Part shown: positions 33,207 to 41,463 of the stretch, one piece after another
Position numbering within the stretch: the stretch's first letter is position 1
How the letters are laid out: each line of letters starts with the position of its first letter
Assembly (NCBI GenBank): GCA_002709955.1
Contig: PAQY01000002.1
Location: 1-64,000 of the forward strand
Direction of reading: 5' to 3'
Length of the DNA: 64,000 nucleotides
DNA from: Rhodospirillaceae bacterium
GTDB taxonomy: Bacteria > Pseudomonadota > Alphaproteobacteria > UBA8366 > Aestuariispiraceae
The notes under the pieces: model-generated
The model's input: only the letters and a program-made list of their open reading frames with translations
The model's database searches: none
What the model was told of the DNA's origin: nothing
Position numbers and translations under genes: made by a program

Positions 33207-34171
33207 CCGCCATTCCCCCGGTCCTGCAGCGTGATACGCGGATCCAGCGCGGCATAGGCGATATCTGCCAGAATACTGCCTGCCAGCGTGAAAGCGGTCG
33301 CGACCATCAAACCGACCAGCGCCAGATTGAAATCATTGCCCATCACGGCCTCGTAGATCATGCGCCCCATGCCCGACCAGCCAAATATGGTTTCAGTGAT
33401 CAAGGCCCCTGAAAACAATGTCCCGAAGCTCAATGCGATCACAGTGATCAGCGGCAATAGCGCATTTTGAAGGGCGTGATCGAACAATTGGCGCAGCGGA
33501 TGTGCCCCCTTCGCCCTGGCAGTGCGCATATAATCCTGACCGAGCGATTGCAGCATTGCGCCGCGCATGAAGCGGGTGAAACTGCCAATGGAGGCCAGGC
33601 TGAGCGCGGCGACGGGCAACAGCATATGGCGCAGATGCTCCAGGCCGTTCTCACCGCTCTCAGCCATGCCGCCGGCAGGAATCCAGGAAACCGGCACAGC
33701 GATATAGGCGATCAGCAACAGGGCCAGCCAGAAGGGGGGAACTGAAATCCCGGCGAAGCAGACCAGATTGATGGTATAATCGGTCAGACGATTATGTCGG
33801 GCTGCCGCCCATACGCCCAATGGGATCGCTAAAGCCAGGGCCAACAGGGTGCTGATCCCCAGCAATTGAAATGTCGCCCAAAGGCGGGGCATCAACACAT
33901 CGCCTACCGGTTGCTGATACAGTCTGGAATATCCGAAATCCCCCTGTAGGGCACCCGCAAGCCAACTGGCATATCGCGCCAGGATCGGGCGGTCCAGATC
34001 ATAGCGCGCCCGCAATCTTTCGGCGTCCGCCGCCGTCATTTCTGGATTGGCGGAAAACATCAGATCGATGGGATCACCCGGCATCAACCCGATCAACCCA
34101 TAGCTGGCAAAGGACACGACCAGCAACACAAGAAAACTGTGGATCAAACGATGGGTAAGATAGTGGATCAT
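33203..34171 (-). CDS. Oligopeptide/dipeptide-type ABC transporter permease (DppB/OppB)
   Basis: Inner-membrane permease of 322 residues that begins MIHYLTHRLIHSFLVLLVVS, the usual DppB N-terminus. The family segment LMPGDPIDLM follows, and the coupling loop is YMRTARAKGAHP. The open frame extends to 34216 inside the end of the binding-protein gene, but the ATG at 34169-34171 gives the standard start. It sits 19 bases after the binding-protein stop codon. The substrate cannot be predicted from the permeases. Confidence 0.93.
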   Translation of the reverse strand: MIHYLTHRLIHSFLVLLVVSFASYGLIGLMPGDPIDLMFSANPEMTAADAERLRARYDLDRPILARYASWLAGALQGDFGYSRLYQQPVGDVLMPRLWATFQLLGISTLLALALAIPLGVWAAARHNRLTDYTINLVCFAGISVPPFWLALLLIAYIAVPVSWIPAGGMAESGENGLEHLRHMLLPVAALSLASIGSFTRFMRGAMLQSLGQDYMRTARAKGAHPLRQLFDHALQNALLPLITVIALSFGTLFSGALITETIFGWSGMGRMIYEAVMGNDFNLALVGLMVATAFTLAGSILADIAYAALDPRITLQDRGNGG

Positions 34172-34190
34172 CGGGGCCGGGCGGTCTGGG

Positions 34191-35867
34191 TCACGGCACC
34201 AGATGCCAATCTTCAACCCATAGCGGGGAGGGGAATTGATGCCCCGTTGGCGTCAAACCAGATAGGGTCTTTGGCAGGATATAAGTATCAGACCGGAAAT
34301 ACAGGGGCAGGACGGGAAGGTCTGTGACATAAAGCTGTTGCATCTGTGTCCACAACTGCTCCTGTTTGGCTTCATCGCAGTCAAATTCCAGACCATCGAT
34401 GATCTTATCCATTTCCGGGCTGGCATAGCCTGGATAATTCTGACCCGCCCAGGCATTATCCTCCTGCGGGATTTCCTGCGAATGCAATGTCGTGCGGGGG
34501 ACGGATTCAGGCGCGCTCATCCACGCATACATCGCCATGGCGGGATATCTGCGTTTTGAAATCGTATCGCCGAACAAGACGCGCGGTGGCTCGTTTTCGA
34601 TGCGGATATCGATGCCGATCTGCTTCCATTGGTTTTGCAGAACCTGCTGCACCAATTCGCGCGATTTGTTGCCAGCCGTGGTTTGTAACGTCAATGACAA
34701 GGCAGTGCCATCCTTTTGCCGAATGCCGTCAGCCCCCATTACCCAGCCCGCCTGATCCAGCAGGCCTGCAGCCTTATCCGGATCATAGGCATAGTGCGGG
34801 ATGTCAGGGTCATACCGGATATCCAACGGATTGACGTTGCTTTGTGCGACAGGCTGCTTGCCCTGGAACAAGCGCTCGGTGATCAAGGATCGATCAATGC
34901 CATACAGCAAGGCCTGACGCACGCGCACGTCTTTCAGGATTGGATTGTCCAAGTTCAAATCAATATGCTCATAGACCAGGCTGGGCTTGTATATGATCTG
35001 GTAGTCATCGCCATAGCGTTCCTGGAAGGCCAGCGCCTGATCAACGGACAGGCCCAATTCCCCGGCGATCATGTCTATGTCGCCCGCCAACAGATTGGCG
35101 GTCAGGGCGGCAGTGTTTTCAATCGCCCGTATTTCAATTTCATCAAAATAGGGCGACTTGCCCCACCAGTGCGGATTGCGCTGTAACAGGATGCTTTGGC
35201 CCGGCGTGACCTTGGCAATGCGATAGGGGCCATGCCACAGGCCCGGATTGGTGGAATCCGTGTCATAGGCGGTGCGTTGGCGATACTCAGCCGCGCCCAG
35301 ATCAAATATCGGCTTTTCAATATGGCGGGGCAGCAGGGTCAGGCCCGACAGGCCCTGATAATCACAAGTACGCTTGTTCAGATGCAGGGTGAAGCGTTTA
35401 TCCCCATCAATTTCAACCCGGTCGATGCGGCGGTATTGTTCCGCATTATCGACACCAGAGGCAGGGTCTTTTCCCATTTCGACGGAAAACAAGACATCCT
35501 GGGTTGTGATGGGTGTGCCATCGCCCCAAACGGCATCGGGCAACAATTCATACTGTACCGCCAGCCCTTCCTGGCCGTCCTGCGTCAGTTCCGGGACAGC
35601 CGTCCCCTGGTCCAGGCTAGGCAGGCTGGTACATAACAGGCAAACCTGCTTCCAATCCGGGTCATAGGCCGTGATGGGACGCCGTGTCATGGCAACGACA
35701 TAGGTTTTTGCCAGCATGGAATCAAAGGCCGGATGCAGGGTAGAGGGATACTGGCTGATCCCGATGGTCAGCCGTTCCTTGCTGATCGCCTGTGCATCGG
35801 AAATGAGGGAAGACACACCGATAAGTGCCAGAATGACAGTTTGAATCAGGCGGATCATTCTGGCCAT
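34191..35867 (-). CDS. ABC transporter family 5 solute-binding protein (peptide/opine type)
   Basis: Periplasmic receptor of 558 residues that should feed the two permeases downstream. A signal peptide ends near SDAQA. Family 5 marks include the SKERLTIGISQYPSTLHPAF start of the mature protein, PDAVWGDGTPITTQDVLFS, and the LKDVRVRQALLYGIDRSLI block. There is no lipobox. Two starts are possible; 35867 has AGGA at a distance of eight bases, and a Met three codons later (35858) is the alternative. It begins 10 bases after the pyrE stop codon, so it is probably co-transcribed with pyrE. Longer open frame upstream overlaps pyrE and was rejected. Confidence 0.93.
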   Translation of the reverse strand: MARMIRLIQTVILALIGVSSLISDAQAISKERLTIGISQYPSTLHPAFDSMLAKTYVVAMTRRPITAYDPDWKQVCLLCTSLPSLDQGTAVPELTQDGQEGLAVQYELLPDAVWGDGTPITTQDVLFSVEMGKDPASGVDNAEQYRRIDRVEIDGDKRFTLHLNKRTCDYQGLSGLTLLPRHIEKPIFDLGAAEYRQRTAYDTDSTNPGLWHGPYRIAKVTPGQSILLQRNPHWWGKSPYFDEIEIRAIENTAALTANLLAGDIDMIAGELGLSVDQALAFQERYGDDYQIIYKPSLVYEHIDLNLDNPILKDVRVRQALLYGIDRSLITERLFQGKQPVAQSNVNPLDIRYDPDIPHYAYDPDKAAGLLDQAGWVMGADGIRQKDGTALSLTLQTTAGNKSRELVQQVLQNQWKQIGIDIRIENEPPRVLFGDTISKRRYPAMAMYAWMSAPESVPRTTLHSQEIPQEDNAWAGQNYPGYASPEMDKIIDGLEFDCDEAKQEQLWTQMQQLYVTDLPVLPLYFRSDTYILPKTLSGLTPTGHQFPSPLWVEDWHLVP

Positions 35868-35877
35868 CCTCTCATTC

Positions 35878-36555
35878 CTATTCTTCCGTACCACCCATGG
35901 CTTTTGACCAGCCGATCGGGTCATGCAGAAACGCTTCCACCTGATCCGCTTGGCCTTCCTTGAAATAGCCATCTTCCTTGGCGCATTCCAGAACATCCCA
36001 CCATGTTGCCAGCGAATGCAGGGCGACACCATGATCGGCCAGGGCCTTTTCCCCTTCCGGGAAAATGCCGTAATGAAAGATCACGAATGTGTGGTGACAG
36101 ATGGCACCTGCGTCCCGAATGCCATCGACGAAGGACAGTTTAGAGCCGCCGTCGGTCGCCATATCTTCGACCAGGATAACCCGTTGACCTTCTGACAAGG
36201 CCCCTTCGATGCGGGCATTGCGCCCAAAGCCTTTAGGCTTTTTGCGGATATAGCACATGGGCAGCATCAGGTGATCTGCGATCCAGGCGGCAAAAGGAAT
36301 ACCTGCGGTCTCGCCCCCCGCGACCACGTCCAGGCTTTCAAAGCCAACCTTTTCCTCGATTGTCGCAGCCCCCATTTTCATCAGGCGACGGCGGGCGCGC
36401 GGAAAGGCGATCAGGCGGCGGCAATCCACATAGACGGGGCTTTTGCGGCCACTGGTCAGGGTGAAAGGGTCGTCCGGCTTAAACAGCACCGATTGGGTTT
36501 CAATCAGAATCCGTGCGGCAACGCGAGAGATCGGGGTCGAAGCGGTGGTGGTCAT
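35878..36555 (-). CDS. pyrE: Orotate phosphoribosyltransferase
   Basis: Pyrimidine synthesis enzyme that converts orotate and PRPP to orotidine 5'-monophosphate. The 225-residue product has the PRPP-binding motif [13 protein letters not shown] and the [17 protein letters not shown]-terminal block typical of PyrE. The open frame begins at a TTG (36561), but the ATG at 36553-36555 lies ten bases after AAAAGGA and is the better start. The unusual point is its company: it heads a minus-strand run with an oligopeptide-type importer, suggesting either chance or a salvage link. Confidence 0.94.
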   Translation of the reverse strand: MTTTASTPISRVAARILIETQSVLFKPDDPFTLTSGRKSPVYVDCRRLIAFPRARRRLMKMGAATIEEKVGFESLDVVAGGETAGIPFAAWIADHLMLPMCYIRKKPKGFGRNARIEGALSEGQRVILVEDMATDGGSKLSFVDGIRDAGAICHHTFVIFHYGIFPEGEKALADHGVALHSLATWWDVLECAKEDGYFKEGQADQVEAFLHDPIGWSKAMGGTEE

Positions 36556-36598
36556 ACGCAATGGGTCCTTTTAAGGCTTTAATGATGAATACGTCACA

Positions 36599-37768
36599 TT
36601 AGGGTGTCGGCAAGGGTGTCTCAACCGGTCGAAACACTTTTCCAGCCAGAATGTAGCCGATGGTTTTGGTTCCGACTATGGCAACGATCAAGGTCGTGAT
36701 AGCAACCGCCGCGATTGCAAGCGCATGGGCAAACAGGCTGCCAATCGCATCCGCATACAGTATGGCTGCCACACTAAAGGCGGCCATTGGGAAGGTACAG
36801 GACCAGGCGCTTAATCCAAACGGCATTTGCAGCATTGCTTTGACCTGGGGGATCAGGATCAACAGCATGAAAACGGCAATGCCAAAGAACATCTGGGCTG
36901 TGCCGTCGATATGTCCCCCATTTAAGACGGCATAGGCGGTGAAACATAACGATGGCGGCGCAAGAAGGATCGTCAGGGTCGGTCGCAATGGCTTTTCCAA
37001 TGCCCGCTCGAACAGTAATCGATAAAAAACGACGGTGAACAGGATGACCCAGAATAACAATCCGACGGCAAAAACCATCCAACTGATATCCGTATAGCCC
37101 AAGGGAGTGCCCACAATCGGCGTCACCAGATTGCCAACAACCGGGATGAACCATATGGGCGTTGCGTGTGAAATATGAGTATCCCGTGATATCCATTTGG
37201 TGATGACACGAACTGTGATCGCCATATTGGCAATTGCGGCAACGCCCCAGATCAGGGTCGCCAAACCCTGGGACAGGCCCACAAGACTGGATGACAATAT
37301 CATCATTGTCATGGTTGCCGTGGCGAATAAATTCCCCTGGATCGGGTGATTCAATTCGTCCAGTACCGCCTGGCGATGGCGCACTATTTTCAAGCCATAC
37401 AGGCCCAATAAAATCAGAAATACACCAATCGCGATTCCGATAAAAATGATGCCTGGAATGGGACCTATACCATAGGCAATTCCTGTTTCGCGCCAGGCGA
37501 TGGCAAACCCTGCCAGGCCCAAACCGGCGCTGAACAGGCTGACTGGCATATGTTGCAGGCTGGCGGGAATGCGATCCTCGCTGGTGGTCGCTGTACTGGT
37601 CGCGCCCGTCTTTTGTGCTGATGGCTCCTTTGGTACAGATTTGGCGGGGCTGCTTTTCTTCGCAGCGGATTTTTTTGCCGTTGCCTTTTTGCGGCTGGCT
37701 TTTTTCCGAGCTGCTGCGACAGGCTGCGCCATTGCGGTCGTATCGGGAGTGTCGGGGGGTACGGCCAT
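36599..37768 (-). CDS. SLAC1/TehA-type (TDT family) channel with Lys/Ala-rich tail
   Basis: Membrane protein of 389 residues. Residues from about 75 carry ten hydrophobic segments and open with LQHMPVSLFSAGLGLAGFAIAWR, the start pattern of tellurite-resistance/dicarboxylate transporters and SLAC1 anion channels. The first 65 residues or so are a basic Lys/Ala/Ser tail with KKA, KKS and KKSS steps, like histone H1 or AlgP tails. That tail could bind nucleic acid or acidic lipid, or be a flexible anchor; nothing in the sequence decides this. The start at 37768 was chosen over 37777, and a Met at 37732 would still retain the basic tail. It lies 44 bases ahead of pyrE and may be in the same transcript. 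Confidence 0.88.
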   Translation of the reverse strand: MAVPPDTPDTTAMAQPVAAARKKASRKKATAKKSAAKKSSPAKSVPKEPSAQKTGATSTATTSEDRIPASLQHMPVSLFSAGLGLAGFAIAWRETGIAYGIGPIPGIIFIGIAIGVFLILLGLYGLKIVRHRQAVLDELNHPIQGNLFATATMTMMILSSSLVGLSQGLATLIWGVAAIANMAITVRVITKWISRDTHISHATPIWFIPVVGNLVTPIVGTPLGYTDISWMVFAVGLLFWVILFTVVFYRLLFERALEKPLRPTLTILLAPPSLCFTAYAVLNGGHIDGTAQMFFGIAVFMLLILIPQVKAMLQMPFGLSAWSCTFPMAAFSVAAILYADAIGSLFAHALAIAAVAITTLIVAIVGTKTIGYILAGKVFRPVETPLPTP

Positions 37769-37895
37769 GCGGCACAATCCATTGATGGTGTATAACAGGT
37801 TTCACTGTTGTAGCCTTGTCTAACCCGATTTGGAAAGGCTTAGGCGACGGTCAAAATTTATTGTCCCCTGCCACACTTTTGAAAGGATTTATACC

Positions 37896-38318
37896 ATGTC
37901 CACAGTTCAACCCCTCGCAGCGACTGAGACGGATCCCCGCGTCAAGGCGGTGTTTGATGATATCAGGGCGGTGCGCGGCAGTGATTTCATAAACAACTTC
38001 TGGCTCTATCTGGCCTTTGACCCGGCGCTGCTGGAAGATGTCTGGCACAGCGTGCGCGACACGATGATTGCACCGTCGGCCCTGGATTCAAAGACGAAGG
38101 AAATGATCTATATCGCGGTTTCTGTCGCCAATGCCTGTCAGTATTGCATCCATTCCCATACCGCTGCGGCCAAGGCGAAGGGGATGACATCATCGGAACA
38201 TGCGGATCTGTTGCGGGTGATTGGCCTGGCCGCGCGCACCAATCATCTGGTCACCGGGATGCAGGTTCCGGTTGATGCTGCATTTGACGTGGGGGCCGGG
38301 GAAAAGGGCGAAAAGTAA
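37896..38318 (+). CDS. Carboxymuconolactone decarboxylase/AhpD-like protein
   Basis: Small cytoplasmic protein of 140 residues in the CMD/AhpD superfamily. The redox motif C-x-x-C appears as NACQYCIHSHT, followed by the helix with A-x-x-G (AKAKGMTSSE), which is the AhpD pattern for disulfide-linked peroxide defence or related thiol chemistry. The open frame begins at 37830, but AAAGGA at about 37883-37888 directs the ATG at 37896. It is divergent from the channel gene, with about 130 bases between starts. Confidence 0.9.
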   Translation: MSTVQPLAATETDPRVKAVFDDIRAVRGSDFINNFWLYLAFDPALLEDVWHSVRDTMIAPSALDSKTKEMIYIAVSVANACQYCIHSHTAAAKAKGMTSSEHADLLRVIGLAARTNHLVTGMQVPVDAAFDVGAGEKGEK

Positions 38319-38393
38319 GAGACTGTTACGAATTAGTTTTCTTTGTGCGATTGCGTTCTATAGTGCGCCCGATCATCGCTGAAGGGGCTGGCC

Positions 38394-39335
38394 GTGCTGG
38401 AAATTGTCTTAACGATTGCGCCGATTTTCCTGTTGATCGTGCTGGGCAATATTCTGCGCCGGATTGGCATTCCGTCTGTCGATTTCTGGAACATCAATGA
38501 CAAGCTGGTCTATTGGGTCCTGTTCCCGGTTCTGCTGTTCAAAACGACATCGACCCTGACCCTGTCGGGGGCGGTGATCGGGAATTACGCCATTGTCATT
38601 CTGGGGGGATTTTTTGCAGCCGTTATCTACAGCCTGATCGCAATCAAAGTGTTCAAGGTTTCCGCCCCCAGCGGTACGTCGGTGTTACAGGGGGCTGCGC
38701 GCCACAATACCTTTATCGCCCTAGCGGTGGCAGAGCGTTTGTTCGGCGCTGATGGTCTGGCCCTGGCGGCAATGGTAACGGCGGTTCTGATACCGGTGAC
38801 AAATATCGTTGTTGTGACATCCATGGTCGGAATGTTGCCGAAAACACCGGGGCGCAGTCTGCCCGTAGCGATCCTGCGGGATCTGACCCGCAATCCGCTG
38901 CTGGTTTCCATTGTGATCGGGATGTCACTGAACCTGTTGGGCGTCGGGGAGATTCCGGTATTGCATCAGACGGCTGGAATTCTGGGGGCGGCGGCCTTAC
39001 CGATCATGCTGTTATGCATTGGCGCCAATCTGCATTTTTCTGAAATGCGGGCGGGTCTGTTATCGACCTATCTGTCTATGGCTGGAAAGTTCATTGTCTT
39101 TCCCGCAGTCGTCTTTGGGTTGGTGTTGATGGTTGGGCTGGAAGGAAACATGGCGATGATCCCGCTGATTTTTGCCTGCGTTCCGACGGCGGCGTCTTCC
39201 TTTACCCTGGCCCGTCAAATGGGAGGGGACGCCCCGCTGGCCGCATCGATTGTGACGGTGCAGACTTTGGTGTCTTTCGTCTCTCTTCCCGTCGCGATCA
39301 CGCTATTGGGGCATTTCTTTGGACTGACTTTTTAA
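38394..39335 (+). CDS. AEC-family (auxin efflux carrier type) transporter
   Basis: Membrane carrier of 313 residues with about ten hydrophobic segments, starting at a GTG with GAAGGGG six bases upstream. The start APIFLLIVLGNILRRIG and the NDKLVYWVLFPVLLF segment are typical AEC motifs. Family members export organic acids or other anions, and the substrate is unknown here. The last 33 bases overlap, tail to tail, the end of the opposite-strand secreted-protein gene, so there is no space for a terminator between them. Confidence 0.92.
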   Translation: MLEIVLTIAPIFLLIVLGNILRRIGIPSVDFWNINDKLVYWVLFPVLLFKTTSTLTLSGAVIGNYAIVILGGFFAAVIYSLIAIKVFKVSAPSGTSVLQGAARHNTFIALAVAERLFGADGLALAAMVTAVLIPVTNIVVVTSMVGMLPKTPGRSLPVAILRDLTRNPLLVSIVIGMSLNLLGVGEIPVLHQTAGILGAAALPIMLLCIGANLHFSEMRAGLLSTYLSMAGKFIVFPAVVFGLVLMVGLEGNMAMIPLIFACVPTAASSFTLARQMGGDAPLAASIVTVQTLVSFVSLPVAITLLGHFFGLTF

Positions 39336-39848
39336 ATCATACCAGTCGCGTAACATGTCCGGGGTGACGGTCGGGTCGGCGAGGACTAGGCGAATCGCAT
39401 CCTGTTCATAATCTTCCAGCCGCACGGTCAGAAAGTCCCCCCATTGCCGCAGGTAAGAGCCTGAAAACATCGCATTACGCTTTGACACATCCGGGGTTCC
39501 AAAGCGCGCGATCAGGTCCGCATCAACCTTTTCCAAATCAAAACCATTTGGGTATTTATCCTCTATTTCAATGCGATACAGGGTGTCATCATCTGGTCGA
39601 ACGGTAAAGAAGATGCCGAAATGGTATTCCCGATACCGACACAGGGTTCCATGATAGCGGTAATACCCTTCCTGCACGGAGGGTTCGCAAAAGAACCGAT
39701 ATTGCGCCAGGGCTTCCAGGGCGGCGTCCCGTGTCATGCCCAGGGACAGGCTGCGCAGGCTATACTCCGTATCTTGCGCCCGGACAAAACCCGTCGTTCC
39801 AATCACGCCTGTTCCTATCAGAAACAACAGGAACAGCAGGCGCGTCAT
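39303..39848 (-). CDS. Hypothetical secreted protein
   Basis: The 181-residue product is not recognised. It has a signal peptide (MTRLLFLLFLIGTGVIG, cleavage near VRAQ) and a soluble domain of about 160 residues with three cysteines, YRFFCEP and GTLCRYREYHFGIFF segments, and an early SLSLGMTRDAALEAL turn. That turn resembles the repeat-start of small BLIP/SmpA-like domains (S-L-G-M-T-x-x-x-V), so a SmpA-like fold is possible. The ATG at 39846-39848 overlaps the GFA gene stop by four bases (ATGA), so it is co-translated. The 3' end overlaps the opposite AEC gene by 33 bases. Confidence 0.8.
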   Translation of the reverse strand: MTRLLFLLFLIGTGVIGTTGFVRAQDTEYSLRSLSLGMTRDAALEALAQYRFFCEPSVQEGYYRYHGTLCRYREYHFGIFFTVRPDDDTLYRIEIEDKYPNGFDLEKVDADLIARFGTPDVSKRNAMFSGSYLRQWGDFLTVRLEDYEQDAIRLVLADPTVTPDMLRDWYDLKSQSKEMPQ

Positions 39849-40324
39849 CGGGTCAGCCCCAATCGCTGATGCCATTGGGCCAGGGATTCGTCCGGATATT
39901 CGTCAAATGTCTTATCCTGTGGGCCGGCTTCAATCTCGCACCAGGGAGCTTTATATGCCGTCATCAGATTTACATGTTCTGGCGGGACGGGAAGGGCGGT
40001 ATCAATGGCCGAGGCAAAGGGATGTACCAGGTCCGGCCAGCGGCTGTCATAGCACCACAGGTTGGACGCGCAATGTTTGCAAAAATGGCGTCCCAGCGGG
40101 CTGATGCCATCTGGCGCGCGCGTATCCCTGGCATGATAGACGCCCAGATGTTCCTCTCCTTCAACCGACAGGCTGGCATAGTCGCCCCCCAGATTGATCG
40201 CATAGCCCCCGCCGCCCTGGGTCTTGCGACAGATTGAACAGTAACAACGGTTAAATGGGTAGGGATGCGCGCTTTTCAGGGAAAACCGGACAGACCCGCA
40301 ATGACAGCTCCCCTCCAGCCTCAC
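39845..40324 (-). CDS. GFA-family zinc protein (glutathione-dependent formaldehyde-activating-like)
   Basis: Cytoplasmic zinc-binding protein of 159 residues. Zinc ligands are visible in the order C-H-C-G (CHCGSVRF), C-Y-C-S-I-C-R (CYCSICRKTQGGGG) and F-C-K-H-C (HFCKHCASNLWCYD), the family pattern. The original GFA enzyme speeds the reaction of formaldehyde with glutathione, but most family members have unknown roles. The gene overlaps both neighbours by four bases, so it is translated between the cupin and the secreted protein. Confidence 0.92.
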   Translation of the reverse strand: MRLEGSCHCGSVRFSLKSAHPYPFNRCYCSICRKTQGGGGYAINLGGDYASLSVEGEEHLGVYHARDTRAPDGISPLGRHFCKHCASNLWCYDSRWPDLVHPFASAIDTALPVPPEHVNLMTAYKAPWCEIEAGPQDKTFDEYPDESLAQWHQRLGLTR

Positions 40325-40674
40325 GCTTCTTTCTCCTCAATGCCAACGGGATGATAGTCATAGGGGCCAACACCCTGGACCAGCATCATCCGCACGGTAT
40401 CGCTGCCGATATTGCGCACTTCATGGGCGACCTTGGGGGCGACGGCGCACGTGTCACCGGATTTCAGGTGATGCATCGCTTTTGGGGCGCGGCATTCAAT
40501 TTCAACCGTTCCGGCCAGACAGTAAAACCGGTCATGAACATTGGTATGCCAATGCCAGGGAACTTTCTCCCCCGGCTGCAATGTCATTTCCAGAACGCGC
40601 AGGGTTGGCGTTTCCTCAACAATATCAATGCGCGCGACAGAAAATTGATTTTCCCATGGTCTTGTATCGGTCAT
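40321..40674 (-). CDS. Small cupin-domain protein
   Basis: Single cupin barrel of 117 residues. Motif 1 is visible as PGEKVPWHWHTNVHDRFYCLAG, with HWH and a D in the place of the usual E. Motif 2 is GDTCAVAPKVAHEVRN. Bound metal is likely Fe, Mn or Zn. Substrate is not readable; similar small cupins act as sugar isomerases, dioxygenases or binding proteins. It has four-base overlap with the GFA gene downstream and a 12-base gap from the SDR gene upstream. Confidence 0.9.
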   Translation of the reverse strand: MTDTRPWENQFSVARIDIVEETPTLRVLEMTLQPGEKVPWHWHTNVHDRFYCLAGTVEIECRAPKAMHHLKSGDTCAVAPKVAHEVRNIGSDTVRMMLVQGVGPYDYHPVGIEEKEA

Positions 40675-40686
40675 CTTTCACACTCC

Positions 40687-41463
40687 CTATTTCAGCATTT
40701 GCGTATCGCCATCGATGCTCAGCGCTTGTCCAGACAAGGTTCCGCATTGGTCAGATGCAAGGAACAGCGCCATCGCGGCGATGTCCTTTGGCGGAATCAA
40801 TCTCCCCATGGAGGCCAGATTGGTATAATTGGCCAACATCTCTTCATAGGGGACGCCACGCGCATCGGCCTTGGCGGCGATCACCCGTTCAATCCGGGGG
40901 CCCTCCACAGCGCCGGGCAGGATCGCATTGACCCGAATGTTAAAAGGCCCCAGTTCCGCTGCCAGCGACTTTGTAAACCCGACGACCGCCCATTTGGACG
41001 CGGAATAGGGCGTGCGCAGGGGGAAGGCGAATTTTCCAGCTGCGGAAGCAAGGTTGATGATCGCCCCGCCCCCCGCTGCTTTCAGATGGGGCACCGCCAG
41101 CCGGGTGCATAAAAACTGTCCGGTGATATTGATCGCCAGCGTTCTTTCAAAATCATCGGGATCAATATCTTCAACCGGACCGGTAGGCCCTGCAATGCCA
41201 GCATTATTGACCAGAACATCCAGCCCCCCCAAAGCGGCCAGTCCTTGTTCAAAGAACGCCTGGACCGCGCTGCGGTCTGAAATATCGGCCTGCATCTGAC
41301 CGATATCAGGATGGGTGGTGGCCAGGTCTGCCAAAGCCGTCGTATCAATATCGCAGACAAAGACCCGTGCGCCTGCCGCGCTCATCATTTCGGCCATGAT
41401 GCGCCCGATTCCCGCTGCGCCTGCGGTCATAAGAATGCGCTTTCCTGTCAGATTATCTGTCAA
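40687..41463 (-). CDS. Short-chain dehydrogenase/reductase, TTG start
   Basis: NAD(P)-dependent oxidoreductase of the classical SDR family, 258 residues. The dinucleotide motif is TAGAAGIG near the N-terminus, followed by NNAG, the catalytic Ser in INLASAAG, and YSASK as the Y-x-x-x-K. The acidic D after the second strand (CDIDTTAL) favours NAD. No ATG fits: TTG at 41461-41463 is preceded at seven bases by GGGAGGG, giving the normal SDR start, and overlaps the end of the glycosyltransferase gene by 11 bases. The open frame upstream, to 41535, lies inside that gene. The substrate is unknown, though placement in a sugar-type cluster hints at a sugar or polyol. Confidence 0.88.
   Translation of the reverse strand: MTDNLTGKRILMTAGAAGIGRIMAEMMSAAGARVFVCDIDTTALADLATTHPDIGQMQADISDRSAVQAFFEQGLAALGGLDVLVNNAGIAGPTGPVEDIDPDDFERTLAINITGQFLCTRLAVPHLKAAGGGAIINLASAAGKFAFPLRTPYSASKWAVVGFTKSLAAELGPFNIRVNAILPGAVEGPRIERVIAAKADARGVPYEEMLANYTNLASMGRLIPPKDIAAMALFLASDQCGTLSGQALSIDGDTQMLK

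Noticed and set aside
36774-37805. A 343-residue frame on the minus strand overlapping the SLAC1-type channel gene
   Set aside because: It is a shifted frame of the channel gene on the same strand, with no hydrophobic pattern or motif.
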